A DNA stretch of 64,000 nt from Prorocentrum cordatum. Lineage: Eukaryota; Sar; Dinophyceae; Prorocentrales; Prorocentraceae. The translations under genes were made by a program, and so were the position numbers. Shown here piece by piece: positions 20,547 through 32,420 of this stretch. The stretch spans positions 100,001 to 164,000 of the forward strand of contig CAUYUJ010014190.1 of the NCBI GenBank assembly GCA_963575745.1, given 5' to 3'. Positions within the stretch are counted from its first letter, which is position 1. Every line of letters begins with the position of its first letter. The notes below the pieces were generated by a model. The model searched no databases and was not told the origin of the DNA. It worked only from the letters and a program-made list of their open reading frames with translations.

Positions 20547-21639
20547 CTTCCCGAGTCGGCCACGTGGACCTGCGAACAGGTGCCGCCGCTGCGGGTTTTG
20601 GGACCTGTGCCATCCGCGGCCCCCCGATGGGGGGCAGGCAAGCCTGCCTCGCTTTCGACCACCCTCGACTTCCAAGAGATACCAGGCGATGCCAAAGTGC
20701 GGCCTGTACTGGTCAGGCCGCTTGACGAGGAGGCGCGTGGTATGACTTGGTTTTGCTTGGCGCGTGGGTAGGTAATTCACACTCTGACCAGAGGTCTGGG
20801 CCTCGTCCGCAAGAGGGCAGCTCTGCGTCCCGAGTCCACGTCCGATGGCCCCGGGGCTCGTTGCAAGCGGGCCCCAGGGCACAGGGGCCGAAACCAAGAA
20901 AAAACCCGCCCAGCTGTTTTTTGTTGGTTTTTTGTTTATGTTTGTTTATGTGCTTGTTTTGTTTGTTCTCTTTTTCTGCTTTGTCCATATTCTTTGTTTG
21001 CAATTTGTTGTAAAAAAGAACGAGGGTGAGAGGACGAAGAAGCGGCAATACAGCCGACGCGCATGAGAAGGACGCGCAGTGAGGATGCAGGCCCCTGGGA
21101 CACCCAATTTGAGGCTCTTTGCGCCAGGGATGGAGCCCCGTGGATGCCTAAGTTGAGGCTCTTTGCGCTGAGGACTGCCTGAGGATAGGCCGAGCAGGCG
21201 AGGATCCAAGGATACCCTTGGGAATGACACTCAACCGTACCACGCGCGTTGACAATAAACATCAACGCTCGGAGCTCCGCGCCGGATTTCTTGGATCGAC
21301 ACTGGACCCCCTCTCCCGGCGCCGCCAGGGGGGGGGGGGGGGGCAGCGCCGATCCAACGAGTCCAGCGCGGCCCTTCGAAAATGGCTCCTCCTTGCGAGG
21401 GTGCAAGCCTTCGAGGGGCGAGAAGCTTCCACTTTCTCCTCATGCTCATGCCGCAGCGGGAGGGGAATGCAACGGAATCATGGCCAAGACTGAACGCGGA
21501 AGCGTCGTGCCAATCTTGGTCACCGTCGATCCTGGTCGGCGTCAACTCGTGCCTCGTCCTCGCGCGCTGGCGCGGGGCCGACACGGACCATGACCAGGGT
21601 CGGCACCGACAAGATCCCACACGACAACTTAATCATGCT
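20547..21639. other. No recognisable gene
   Basis: Includes a T/G-rich run (20910-21010) and a 15-base poly-G (21329-21343). No domain recognised. Confidence 0.6.
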
Positions 21640-21806
21640 TTAGGTCGGGCATGTCCCCCTACAGGCGGAGCTTGCATGAACAACCCAGAACATGCGAACA
21701 AACCAAAAACATCAAAAACGGTCAAACACAGTCACAACATCGTCCCCAGCGTATTCTTAAAACGATGTTCGAACACTCCTCCCGTGGAGGGACGTGCCCG
21801 GCTCGG
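21640..21806. mobile_element. Family B MITE, copy 3
   Basis: A 167-bp copy starting TTAGGTCGGGCATGTCCCCC and ending in GGACGTGCCCGGC plus TCGG. The flanks ATCATGCT (21632-21639) and GTCATGCT (21807-21814) match at 7 of 8 positions, again supporting an 8-bp duplication. Confidence 0.75.
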
Positions 21807-22177
21807 GTCATGCTCCCCGTGGCTCTCCCTTCGGGCTCGCCCCCTCGAGGGGCACAGGAGCCCCCGGGGCCTGCAGGGGCGGGGGCCACGCTCTGAGCTC
21901 CCGGGCCGCCGGTCCCTCGTCTCCGGGTGCGCGCCCGCCGCGGCGTCCAGCGAAGCCCCGGCCGCGAGGCTCACCGTCCTGGGAGCGCGCCGGGCGGTGC
22001 CCCCCGAGGGTTCGGTCGGGCACGTCGCCCGTGCGGGAGGAGGAGGAGGAGGAGGAGGTGGAGGAGGAGGAGGGCGGATCTCGGACGAAGAATCGGAGGC
22101 TACCCCAAACACAGAGTACTCGGGGACACGCCCGGCTGAGCCCTGCGGAGGCCAGAGCACACACAGCATCCAAGGGT

Positions 22178-22325
22178 TCGAGTAGAGGATCGACTACAGA
22201 ACTGACTTACTCCGAAATTGGTTTCTCTTCGTCGGATCCATGCAAAATACCGCGTCTTTTTGGGTAGGTTCGACGAGGAAATCAATTTTGGGGTAAATCA
22301 ATTCTGTAGTCGATCCCCTACTCGA
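22178..22325. mobile_element. Family A MITE with 5-bp duplication
   Basis: A 148-bp element with long inverted ends: TCGAGTAGAGGATCGACTAC at left, its inverse at right, continuing through AATTGGTTTC and TTCGTCG to about 48 bp per arm. It is flanked by AGGGT at 22173-22177 and 22326-22330. This is the best-preserved copy in the window. Confidence 0.85.
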
Positions 22326-23855
22326 AGGGTGCCTCTCCCCCAGGGTGCACAATATTGGCGGCGAGCGAGGGGGGGAAGCGAGCAGGAGTCCTCCAAGGCG
22401 GCGGGGCTTCTCAAAAACCCTCGCGCCTTCGGAGAAGTTTTTGCTGTCTCCGGGGAAGCCTTAGAACATTTCTCAGGAGGCCGGGGGACTTCCAAGACTT
22501 CTGAGAAGGCCTTCTCCTTCTGACTTCCCCCCCTCGCTCGCCGCCGACAAGAACAGCCAGAGAGCACGAAGAGCACGAGGGCACCCTCCCCGAACCGACC
22601 TCGGGGAGAGCGCCTGGCAGCGGTGTGCCGAGGCCAGCTGCGTGCAGCAGACTTTGTGTCCAGGCTTCGTAGTCAGGCCAGAGGGTTCCAAAGGGGGTTT
22701 TTGAGGAGGGGCTCTTCCAGGAGGGGTCCCCCAGGGGCGTCGCGCTCCATGTGTTGACGAGGTTCCGAGGCCCCTGGGGGTCTCTGTGGAAAACCCCCTC
22801 CCCAAAAGCCCCCTTTGGAGCCATCCAGTCCAGGGGGAGGGGGCCACGACCCTCCCGGACGAGCACTTCTGGACCCACCCCCCCCAGCATAGCCACGAAA
22901 GGGCGGCCTGCTGCCCAGACCCCGCGGGAGCCTTCCAAAACAGGTCAAATCAGAAATCAGACCACCTCCTCCTCCTTCTCCTCCGCCTCCTCCTCCTCCT
23001 CCGCTTCCTCCCCCCACTCCTAGCCCTTTCGATCAGGGTCGGCGGCACCGGCCGTCAGGCCTCTCCAATCAGACCACCCCCCGTTGACGGTGAGATCCAG
23101 AAGGCCCACCCCCTTGCCCAGTGTCGCCTCTTCGTCCGACCCGCCCTTCTGTGGGACTCCAGGGAGGCTTCCCGCCGCCACCGCGGCAGGATTCACCGTG
23201 CAATGTTCTCGCCGCAACGCAAGGCAGAACCATGATAAACAAAAAAGGTACCCCTAACCCTTTGGGAGGGGACCGAAGTTAGGAGGGCCGAAGACATTAG
23301 GGATAGGGTTTTTTTTTCCGAAGATGTAGCAGACCAAACCGCCCAAATCTATTATGCCTGCGAAGACGGGGGCCGAAGTGAGGCCACGTCATCATCGTGT
23401 TCTTGAGGTTGGGGATTCTTTTGCTACCGATGAACAAGGGCCGCCAGCAGACTCAACTCTTCTGTTCTCCAGCATTTCGGCCTCGGGCGGTCGTTTGCGG
23501 ACCCCGCGGAGGCATCAAGAGTGGGTCCGGGCTCGGGACTTCCTGGGGCCTGCGGATTGAAAGAACATCAACAACAACAACAATCATTCCAAGACTATTC
23601 GCTCCTACCGGCCCGTGTGTCATTCACAAACCCTGGATACCCGCCCTCTTCTTCTTCGATCGTACCCACTTTGGGGGGTTATATTCCTTCCTGGCCACGT
23701 GTAATTGGAGAAACCCCTGAACAGAGAAACCCCTGAAGAGAAAATACAAAAAGAAAGAACGAAGGGATCGGAGGAAGGGAGGGATTAGAGGGGCAAGAGG
23801 AAGGGACGACGATGATTTGTGCCGTGAGTTGCGATTCAGCTTGCGCATGGCTTGC
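22326..23855. other. No recognisable gene
   Basis: GC-rich to mixed sequence with a CTC-rich run at about 22965-23012. Several frames, none with recognisable domains. Confidence 0.6.
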
Positions 23856-23989
23856 GCCAGCCATTCGAAGAAGTCCTAGGCGAAAGTGCCACTCAACGAG
23901 GAAGTCTCGGGCGATAGCCCACGACGGGCGGACGATCCTCTGACGGGCGGGTTGGGCGGGTGGGACGTTCAAGCGGGATGCCTGAGTGG

Positions 23990-24500
23990 GGCGAGAGCGC
24001 GATTCCTAAGTAAAGTGTGACAGAGTCCTTGGCGCGAGCGTGGTGCCTGAGCGTAGATAGCGCGATTTCTAAATAAACTGCGAAAACGTCACAGGCGAGA
24101 GCGCAATTCCTGAGAAGGGGATGTCTGGCGGGAGCGGGGGTCTAGACTAAAACGCAAGGAAATCGTAAGCGGGAGCGCCGATCTTGAGTAAATTGTGAGG
24201 AAGTCTCAGACGGGAGGGGGGGTCCTGACTAAATTGCGAGGAAGTCAAAAGGCGGGAGCGGGGGTCCTGAGTAAAGTTGGAGGAAGTCTCAGGCGAGAGC
24301 CGTTGTTGTTGTAGTCCGGGGGAGCAACAACGCAGCTTGACCCGGACTGAATTTTGAGGAAGTCTCGAGCAGGAGCGCCATTCCTGAGTAAATTGGGAGG
24401 AAGTCTCAGACGGGAGGGGGGGTCCTGAGTAAATTTGGAGGACGTCTCAGGCGGGAACCGTTGATGTTGTTGTAGTCCGGGGGGCAGGGGCACAATTTGA
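23990..24500. repeat. Degenerate minisatellite of about 44 bp
   Basis: Repeated variants of GAGTAAATTGNGAGGAAGTC followed by TCAGGCGGGAGCG and GGTCCT, spaced about 42-46 bp. Two units carry an inserted GTTGTTGTAGTCCGGGGG block. Confidence 0.8.
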
Positions 24501-24749
24501 CCAGGAAGACTTTCCGTCTAAAAAACAGGGTGCGAGCGTCGAGGGGCACACTTTGACTGAGAAAGAACAATATGCAGCGGTGAGGGGGATTAACTATGAT
24601 TATTATCCCGGCAAAGCAACCTAACAGCGACGTGTAGGAGCATATCTGGAAGCATTTTCCTTAAGATTCAGGTGAGAATCCAGTTGTAGAATTCTGTTCT
24701 CGCAGTCGTAGTCGCATTCGCGATGACAGTCGCAGCGGCAACGGCAGTC

Positions 24750-26030
24750 GCAGTCACAGCCTCAGCCTCAGCCTGCCTCAGCCTCAGCCTCAGCCTGCCT
24801 CAGCCTCAGCCTGCCTCAGCCTCAGCCTCAGCCTGCTTCAGCCTCAGCCTCAGTCTGCCTTCAGCCTCGGCCTCAGCCTCAGCCTGCCTCAGCCTCAGCC
24901 TGCATCAGCCTCAGCCTCAGCCTCAGCCTGCCTCAGCATCAGCCTGCCTCAGCCTCAGCCTCAGCCTGCCTCAGCCTCAGCCTCAGCTGCTTCAGCCTCA
25001 GCCTCAGTCTGCCTTCAGCCTCGGCCTCAGCCTCAGCCTGCCTCAGCCTCAGCCTGCATCAGCCTCAGCCTCAGCCTCAGCCTGCCTCAGCCTGCCTCAG
25101 CATCAGCCTGCCTCAGCCTCAGCCTCAGCCTGCCTCAGCCTCAGCCTCAGCCTGCTTCAGCCTCAGCCTCAGTCAGCCTTCAGCCTCGGCCTCAGCCTCA
25201 GCCTGCCTCAGCCTCAGCCTGCATCAGCCTCAGCCTCAGCCTCAGCCTGCCTCAGCCTCAGCCTGCCTCAGCCTCAGCCTCAGCCTGCCTCAGCCTCAGC
25301 CTCAGCCTGCTTCAGCCTCAGCCTCAGTCTGCCTTCAGCCTCGGCCTCAGCCTCAGCCTGCCTCAGCCTCAGCCTGCATCAGCCTCAGCCTCAGCCTCAG
25401 CCTGCCTCAGCATCAGCCTGCCTCAGCCTCAGCCTCAGCCTGCCTCAGCCTCAGCCTGCTTCAGCCTCTCAGTCTGCCTTCAGCCTCAGAGCCTCAGCCT
25501 CAGCTGCAGCCTCAGCCTCAGCCTCAGCCTCAGCCTCAGCCTCAGCCTCAGCCTGCCTCAGCCTCAGCCTCAGCCTCAGCCTCAGCCTCAGCCTCAGTCT
25601 GCCTTCAGCCTCGGCCTCAGCCTCAGCCTGCCTCAGCCTCAGCCTGCATCAGCCTCAGCCTCAGCCTCAGCCTGCCTCAGCATCAGCCTGCCTCAGCCTC
25701 AGCCTCAGCCTCAGCTCAGCCTCAGCCTGCTTCAGCCTCAGCCTCAGTCTGCCTTCAGCCTCGGCCTCAGCCTCAGCCTGCCTCAGCCTCAGCCTGCATC
25801 AGCCTCAGCCTCAGCCTCAGCCTCAGCCTCACCTGCCTCAGCCTCAGCCTCAGCCTGCCTCAGCTGCTTCAGCCTCAGCCTCAGTCTGCCTTCAGCCTCA
25901 GCCTGCCTCAGCCTCAGCTCAGCCTCAGCCTCGCCTGCCTCAGCAGCCTCAGCTCAGCCTCAGCTCAGCCAGCCTCAGCCTCAGCCTCAGCCTCAGCCTC
26001 AGCCTCAGCCTCAGCCTGCCTCAGCATTCA
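24750..26030. repeat. CAGCCT-based minisatellite
   Basis: About 1.3 kb built from CAGCCT hexamers, with CTGCCT and CTGCATCAG variants forming a higher-order unit of roughly 150-190 bp. A 548-codon frame with Gln-Pro and Ala-Ser/Leu-Ser strings spans it, only because a hexamer repeat has no stops. I do not call a gene. Confidence 0.95.
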
Positions 26031-26032
26031 AA

Positions 26033-26375
26033 ATGTGGCCCGGGAATGGAATTCTGGGAACTCGAAGAACACGGAGTGGCCTACAGTTGGCTCCGGGCAT
26101 TCAAAACCATGCCCAGGAATGGAGTTCTGGGAACTCGAAGAGCACGAAGTGGCATACAGTTGGCTCCGTGCATCCAAAATGTGGCCCGGGAATGGAGTTC
26201 TGGGAAGTCGAAGAGCACGAAGTGGCCTATAGTTGGCTCCGGGCATCCAAAATGTGGCCCGGGAATGGAGTTCTGGGAAGTCGAAGAGCACGAAGTGGCC
26301 TCGCGGTTGGCTACGGGCATTCAAAATGTGGCCCGGGAATGGAGTTCTGGGAGGTCAAAGAGCACGTAGTGTGTG
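26033..26375. repeat. 73-bp tandem array
   Basis: About 4.6 units; the anchor GGAATGGAGTTCTGGGA recurs at 26043, 26116, 26189, 26262 and 26336. The period is not a multiple of three, so the same sequence is read in shifting frames. Confidence 0.95.
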
Positions 26376-26523
26376 ACTGTTTGCTTAAAACTAGCCCGGC
26401 CCTCGCCTGTCCGGCTCCCGCCCAGACCCCCCTGGGGAGTCATCAGATGCTCTCTTTTGACCCCATTAGAAACCTATCAGTCTTCGTTGTTAGGTATTTT
26501 TTCCAAAAAGAGAGTTCACCAAT

Positions 26524-26581
26524 GACAGCAACAAACACAAACACACAAAGCATCAACAGCAACATCAACAACGACAATACC

Positions 26582-26634
<53 letters not shown>

Positions 26635-26680
26635 CGACAACGACAACGACAACAACAACAACAACAAGAACAATAACAAG

Positions 26681-26742
<62 letters not shown>

Positions 26743-27250
26743 AAACAACGACAACAACAACAACAACATCGACAATGACGACAACACCACCAGCAACAGC
26801 AACAGCAAAAACGACGACGACGATGACAGCGGCAATACGAACACCAATCACAACAACAACAGCAGCATCAACAACAACCACAACAACAGCAGCAGCAGCA
26901 GCAACAACATCAGCAACAGCAACAACAACAATAGCAACACCAACAACCACGACAACAACATCAGCAACGACATAAACGACATCACCAGCCTAAATAACAT
27001 AATAGCAAACCAAAAAACAACAACAACCACAACAACAACAGCAGTAGCAACAGCAGCAACAACAGCAATAACCATTACAGTAACAGCAGCAGCAACGACA
27101 AACACAACAACGACGACACCAACGACACCAGCAGCAGCAACACCTACAGCAACAACAACAACAACAATAACGACAACAACAACTACAACAACAGCAACAG
27201 CAGCAACCGCCACAACAACAGCAACAACAGCAGCAACAGCAACACAAAAC
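26524..27250. repeat. (AAC)n microsatellite
   Basis: Over 700 bp of AAC with GAC, AGC and ACC variants. It gives poly-Asn in one frame and Thr/Val-rich strings in others. Simple-sequence DNA, not a gene. Confidence 0.95.
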
Positions 27251-27719
27251 GCATCACCAGATGTTCAGGGGCTAAGAGATCCGACGCCACGATTTCTTCA
27301 CACGATTCGCTCCCCGGGGCCAGCTTGTCCTCACGAATAGGGGAACAAAAAAATTACAGAAACATAACAACTCGGAAGTCCGCCGGATTTCTCAGATCGG
27401 ATCGGCGCTGGCGCGCTCCGGCCCTCGCCGCGCTGCCGGGGTCCAGGTCGGCCTCGCGCTCGCGTCCCGAGGCGGCTTGCGACGGGCCCCCGAGGATGCG
27501 CCACGAAATTACGCTACCGAAGAACCCCACATACTTATATCATGGCTGGAGTGATGATGGCTGAAATGACGCATGTGAGAATGATGTTGGTGGCCGTTGC
27601 CCCGCCATACCGTTAGTGACGCCACTCAGGAGGAGAGGTGGGAGAGGAGAAGCGCCGCGCCAGCCACACTTTGCGAGCCCGAAACAAAGAGCGACCGCAC
27701 CCCCAAGGCACCCCCTTGT

Positions 27720-28410
27720 AGGCCACGCCTGCTAGGCCCTGCGACATTGGCGCGTATAGAGAGACCACCCCCTGCGCACCCCCGCTGGCGTCGAGAAAGT
27801 GCCACTCCTGCTAGGCCCTGCGACATGGGCGCGTATAGAAAGACTACCCCCTGCGCACCCCCTCTGGTGTCGAGAAATTGCCACCACCCCCTGCACACCG
27901 CTGGTGTCGAGAAAGTGCCACGCCTGCTAGGCCCTGCGACATTGGCGCGTATAGAGAGACCACCCCCTGCACACCCCCGCTGGTGTCGAGAAAGTGCCAT
28001 GCCTGCCAGGCCCTGCGACATGGGCGCATGTAGAATAAACGCCCCGCTCGGTGACCATTCCCTGCGCACCCCCTACGCGGTCGAGAAAGTGCCACACCTG
28101 CCACGCCCTGCGCCATGGCCCGCATAGACGCCGCGCTCGGAGACCACCCCCTGCGCACCCCCTACGGGGTGAGGAAAGTGCCACACCTGCCACGCCCTGC
28201 GCCATGGCCCGCATAGACGCCGCGCTCGGAGACCACCCCCAGCGCACCCCCTACGAGGTCGAGAAAGTGCCACACCTGCCACGCCCTGCGCCATGGCCCG
28301 CATAGACGCCGCGCTCGGAGACCACCCCCAACGCACCCCCCTACGAGGTCGAGAAAGTGCCACACCTGCCACGCCCTGCGCCACGGCCCGCATAGACGCC
28401 GCGCTCGGAG
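27720..28410. repeat. 89-bp minisatellite
   Basis: The anchor GAAAGTGCCACACCTGCCAC recurs at about 28085, 28174, 28263 and 28353 (about 89-bp period). Older, more diverged units lie from 27720. Each unit holds GCCATGGCCCGCATAGACGC and a CCCCCTGCGCACCCCC block. Confidence 0.92.
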
Positions 28411-28926
28411 CTTTGATGTGCTGTGCTGTGCTGTGCTGCGGGTGAGGGAGGAAGGACGAGGAGGGGGAGGAGGAGAAGGAGGTGGGAGTCGCGGGCGCGG
28501 CACGTGCGAGAAGAACACCAAAACCCCACCAAACATGTGGGGAAAACTAGATGGGCGATTTCGGGAACCCTGAGCCAAAAAACGCGTTCCTCTCCTGGGG
28601 GCGCATCGTGTGCTTCCGCCGCCTTCCGCCGCGCTTCTGCCAGCCTCCGCGGGCGGAGGCGGCCTCGTTCTACTTCCGCCGCCCTTCCGCCGCCGTCCGC
28701 GGTGGAAGAGATGACAGCTCCTTCGATCCTCGAAGGCAAGGCTTTTTTTTGGAACGCCCCATATAGACAGACACCCTCCGACGAATTGTGCACGTGCCTT
28801 CTGAGAGGGTAGCGGTGTGTGAAGCCGCCGGCTCTCAGTGGAAAGTGGAACGCCGCCGCCCTCCCCGAAGGCCCAGGAGGATTCCATTGGATGGTGTCTG
28901 TGAGTATATACATACACATCTATGTT

Positions 28927-28972
<46 letters not shown>

Positions 28973-29380
28973 CGAGGTTCCCCAGAGGGGCCTGCGAGAG
29001 GCCTCCGAGAGGCTCCCCGATGGGGCCGCAGGGAGCCTTCCAGAGACCCTGCGTCCACGGGCCGGGCAAGGTGGCGGGATGGGCCGAAGACCACTGGACA
29101 CCACACAGAACAACAGCAGTGCGCGCACCGTCTGGGAGGAAGCGCCCACGCGCACCGTCTGAGACGCCCCGCCTGCATCTGAGAGGAGGAGGAGCAGCAG
29201 AGCAGAGCAGCACGAACGATTCGATGACGTTTGACTGCCTATGTAAACGCACCCTGGGGGCCCTCGGGAAAACCGAAACCGATCACTCCACCCACGTTCA
29301 TTCCAGACAACTCCTTCCTGTCGCACTTCGCAACGTATCAGTGGGGCAAGCCGGGCGTTTCGGGTGAGACTTCCTCACCG
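28411..29380. other. No gene; (AT)n tract
   Basis: Contains an AT dinucleotide tract at about 28932-28971 and a GGA run near 28445-28485. No domains recognised. Confidence 0.65.
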
Positions 29381-29920
29381 TGTAAGATCACGAAGCCAGG
29401 CATTTGCATCCTTTGCAACAATGGAGGGGATGGTGTTCAAGCTATCACCATAGCGCCGCGCACATTCGTCGTGAAAGCCTGCAATAACTACACACATAGA
29501 GGAGGGTGAAACTGTTGCTCTCGTCGTGCTCTCTCTCGTCAAGATGTTCCGACAGCCCCAGCGTGGTGCACATTCAGACTAAAACGTACCACCAGGTACT
29601 ACAAAGAAGGACGGCGGCCCGTCTTCAAAATGTGTTCTCGTCTGAGTGTCGCGCACATTCGTGTAAAGTCGTGGGTGTCTTTTGCAAAAGGGGTTCTCGC
29701 TTGAGTCGTCTCAGACATGGATATCAGGCATACATGTATACATGCCCTGCGGTGACGCCGTTCAACGAATGGAGGACGGTTCCGTTTCAAAGCTGGGATA
29801 TCGCCCGCGACTCCTGGGGTCGTTTCTCATAGCAATCACAATGTGCGACGGCTACACGGATGGAAGGCGGCTTTCTTCTCAAGCTTCACGGGTGTCCTTG
29901 AATGGCAGACCCACGTGGCT
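29380..29920. repeat. Degenerate repeat field
   Basis: Loosely repeated motifs of the type GCGCCGCGCACATTCGT, ACGGATGGAAGGCGGC, TTTCAAA and CTCGCTTGAG at about 70-150 bp spacing. Related motifs recur at 33090-33330 and 34150-34500. Very diverged; no gene. Confidence 0.45.
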
Positions 29921-30039
29921 CTCGCGTTTCAGGGGGGGCTTCCGAAATAAAAAGAAACGCGCGCGGAGAGCTATGATGATTGCACCTGGAACGGGAGGGT
30001 GCATTGCAGCACCGCTGAAGCACCCTGAGTTGACTCTGA

Positions 30040-30290
30040 TCCGCCTCCTCCTCCTCCTCCTCCTCCTCCTCGACCCTCGTCCCACGCATCGCTCGACCAG
30101 GCCTCCTACCCTCCTCCCCATTTCCCCCCTCCCCCCAACCCCACCCCACCCACACCTCCCCTTCCTCACTCCTCCCTACTGCCCCACGTCCCCCCCTCCC
30201 GCCCTCCGCCTCCCCCCCTCACTCCCCCCCTCCTCCCTCCCCCCCTCTCCCCCCCCCTTCCCTCCCGCAACGCCTCCCTCCTCCGACGAC
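30040..30290. repeat. Polypyrimidine tract
   Basis: A CTC run followed by about 200 bp of C-rich pyrimidine on the + strand. Confidence 0.9.
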
Positions 30291-30352
30291 GTCGACGACG
30301 ACAACGACGAAGCCGCCGACAACCCCGACCGTGGGGGGGCACGAAGAGATAC

Positions 30353-30517
30353 CGATTAGGGGATCCACTACAGACTTGACTTACCCCAAAATTGATTTGT
30401 TCGTCGAAGCCATGAGAAATGCGTAGAACGCGCGTAGATCTACGAACCTTCTACGTATGATTCGACGAGAGAATCAATTTTAGAGTACTTAGGGTATGTA
30501 GTCGATGCCCTACTCGA
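30353..30517. mobile_element. Family A MITE, copy at 30.4 kb
   Basis: Ends CGATTAGGGGATCCACTACA and the inverse GTAGTCGATGCCCTACTCGA, with subterminal TTACCCCAAAATTGATTTGT and its inverse at about 30460-30490. No clear 5-bp duplication in this copy. Confidence 0.75.
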
Positions 30518-30655
30518 ACAAGTTGGCCCTAGGACAGAAAAGCATCCCTCAGGAACCTGAGACCCTCTGTCGGCCAGAACACACAGAAAATCCCAGGGCA
30601 CAGTCCCCAGGAGGCACAAGGGCATCCAGCAACACACGAGCACGATCGGGGATCT

Positions 30656-30860
30656 TCTGACCCGGGTCAATTAAAACCCAGGTCAATCAGGCCTGCAAAA
30701 TCCTGCAAGATCCTGCATCCAAACCCGGGTCAATGCGAAAGATCCTGCAAGATCCTGCAGGATCCTGCACCCAAACCCGGGTGAATGCGACCCTTGCCCT
30801 GCAGGATCCTGCAAGATCCGGCGCTCTGGCTGACCCCCGTTTGCATTGACCCCCGTCTCG
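30656..30860. repeat. ATCCTGCA-rich repeat
   Basis: A tandem pair of about 54-60 bp containing AGATCCTGCA, CCAAACCCGGGT and AATGCGA, followed by an inverted-sense GCAGGATCCTGCA palindrome. Diverged; no gene. Confidence 0.7.
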
Positions 30861-31065
30861 AGGCTCCCGACACGAGGGCACCACCCCCGGACCGGCCTCG
30901 ATCTCGCACCTCGGTCCGACTGTACCGCTGCTTCCTGGACCTCTCCCCGACCTCTCCGCAGGGGCAGCGGTGCGAGGCATGGGGCAGCGGTGCGGGCGCC
31001 TCGGGCCGTCTCGGGACGGTCTTTGGAGCTTCTGGGGCCGTTTTGGGCCGTTCGCAGCCCGCCGT

Positions 31066-31190
31066 TCTCCTCCTCCTCCTCCTCCTCCTCCTCCTCCTCC
31101 TCCTCCTCCTCCTCCTCCTCCTGCTCCCTCCTCCCTCCTCCCTCCTCCCTCCTCCCTCCTCCCTCCTCCTTCCTCCCTCCTCCCTCCCAG
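31066..31190. repeat. (CCT)n microsatellite
   Basis: Near-pure CTC/CCT over about 125 bp, with a CCTCCCT sub-pattern in the second half. Confidence 0.95.
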
Positions 31191-32207
31191 AAGCCTTTCG
31201 AGAAACAGTTGGAAAATCAATGATCGTTGCCTCTTGGCGCCCTCTTGGGAAGCCTCTTTTGTCAGCCCTTTGGGGACTCTGCTCTGGCCAAAACGGCGGC
31301 GGCGGCGGCGGCGCTGCGATCCTCGTGGCGCCCAGCGACAGCTCCCCCCCGGGGCCGCGCGAGCAGGCGGCGCGCAGGGCGACGCTGCGGGAGCGGCGGT
31401 CCAGGGAGGCGAGGCAGACCTGGGCCGAGCATCGCTCGCACGATGCCCGTCCCCACCGGCCCTGGCCCTGGCCCCACTGGCCGAACGACGCGCCCCCGTC
31501 GGGACGTGCGATCCTCGCGGGCTTCGCGGGACACGTCCCACCTCGGGGGTGGGCCGGCGGGGCCGAGGTACCATGGCCCCGTGGGGATGGAGATCGGTTC
31601 AACGAAACCGGTGGGCGGGGAGCGGATCTCGAGGATGTCGCCCCCGCCTGGCAACAGGCAGACCGGAATGGGCTTGGGTACCCATCGGTCGGAAGAAGTA
31701 GGTAGAAGCATAAAGTAGGAAGGCGCTGGAAATAGATTGGGTTTCCGCCCCGCCTCCTGAAGAGGAGGGAAGAGGGAAAACCACTCGGCTCTTGAAGTAG
31801 GCAGGCGCTGAAAGTAGATTGGAATCTGGGAGTCCAAAAATACCTGCGTTCAACGAACGATGGGTGGGGTCGAGCATCGAATTTGTCTGGCGCGTGAAGA
31901 CCTCGCTGCACCTCCAAGAGGAGAGAGCTCCAAGAGCATCGGCGGGCTTGCGGGCGAGGGTCGGTCCTGGGCGGCCCCGGGCAGACCTGACAGGATGATT
32001 CGGCGGTCGGAGACTTCAAGGCTCGAGGGGTCCAAGGCTCGCGAGGGTCGAGGGTGTCCAGGGTCGAAGATTTGTTTCAAGGGTTGAGGTTCTTTAGGTC
32101 GCCTGGCCTCGCGCAATCGCGTCTCGCGAAGCGCGAGGCCAGGCAGACCCGGGCGGCGGGGGCAGCGCCGACCAGAAAATCTGCGTCGCCCTCCGAAACG
32201 TGAGCGT
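31191..32207. other. No recognisable gene
   Basis: GC-rich sequence with a short direct repeat of a GTAGGxAGGCGCTGxAA segment at about 31710 and 31797. No domain. Confidence 0.6.
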
Positions 32208-32420
32208 CTTTATTCGGCGTTTCGACACTGGGCGGAGGGAGGGGGAGGGGGGGGGGTCTGGCTCTGGACCTCTGCTTGATGCGGCTGTTTGCCACAGTGC
32301 GTCCCATGGGGGAGACCCCATCTGCTTGGAGCAGGCGCCAAAAACAACCAAGAACTCCTCCATGGGGGGGGCGAGGGCCCGCGCCGATCGGCAAAGCAGT
32401 GCATAAGATGACGATCACAC
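32208..32420. repeat. Family E interspersed repeat, copy 2
   Basis: Full-length partner of 19988-20190, with the same block order from TATTCGGCGTTTCGACAC to GCCGATCGGCAAAGCAGT and ACGATCACA. Confidence 0.75.

Noticed and set aside
24723-26369. 548-codon Gln-Pro/Ala-Ser/Leu-Ser frame
   Set aside because: Produced by CAGCCT and 73-bp repeats; no start context or domain.
26033-27340. 435-codon poly-Asn protein
   Set aside because: Translation of an AAC microsatellite joined to the 73-bp array; simple sequence in every frame.
23990-28410. CRISPR-like repeat arrays
   Set aside because: Repeats are contiguous or degenerate tandem units without unique spacers, and the window is eukaryotic.
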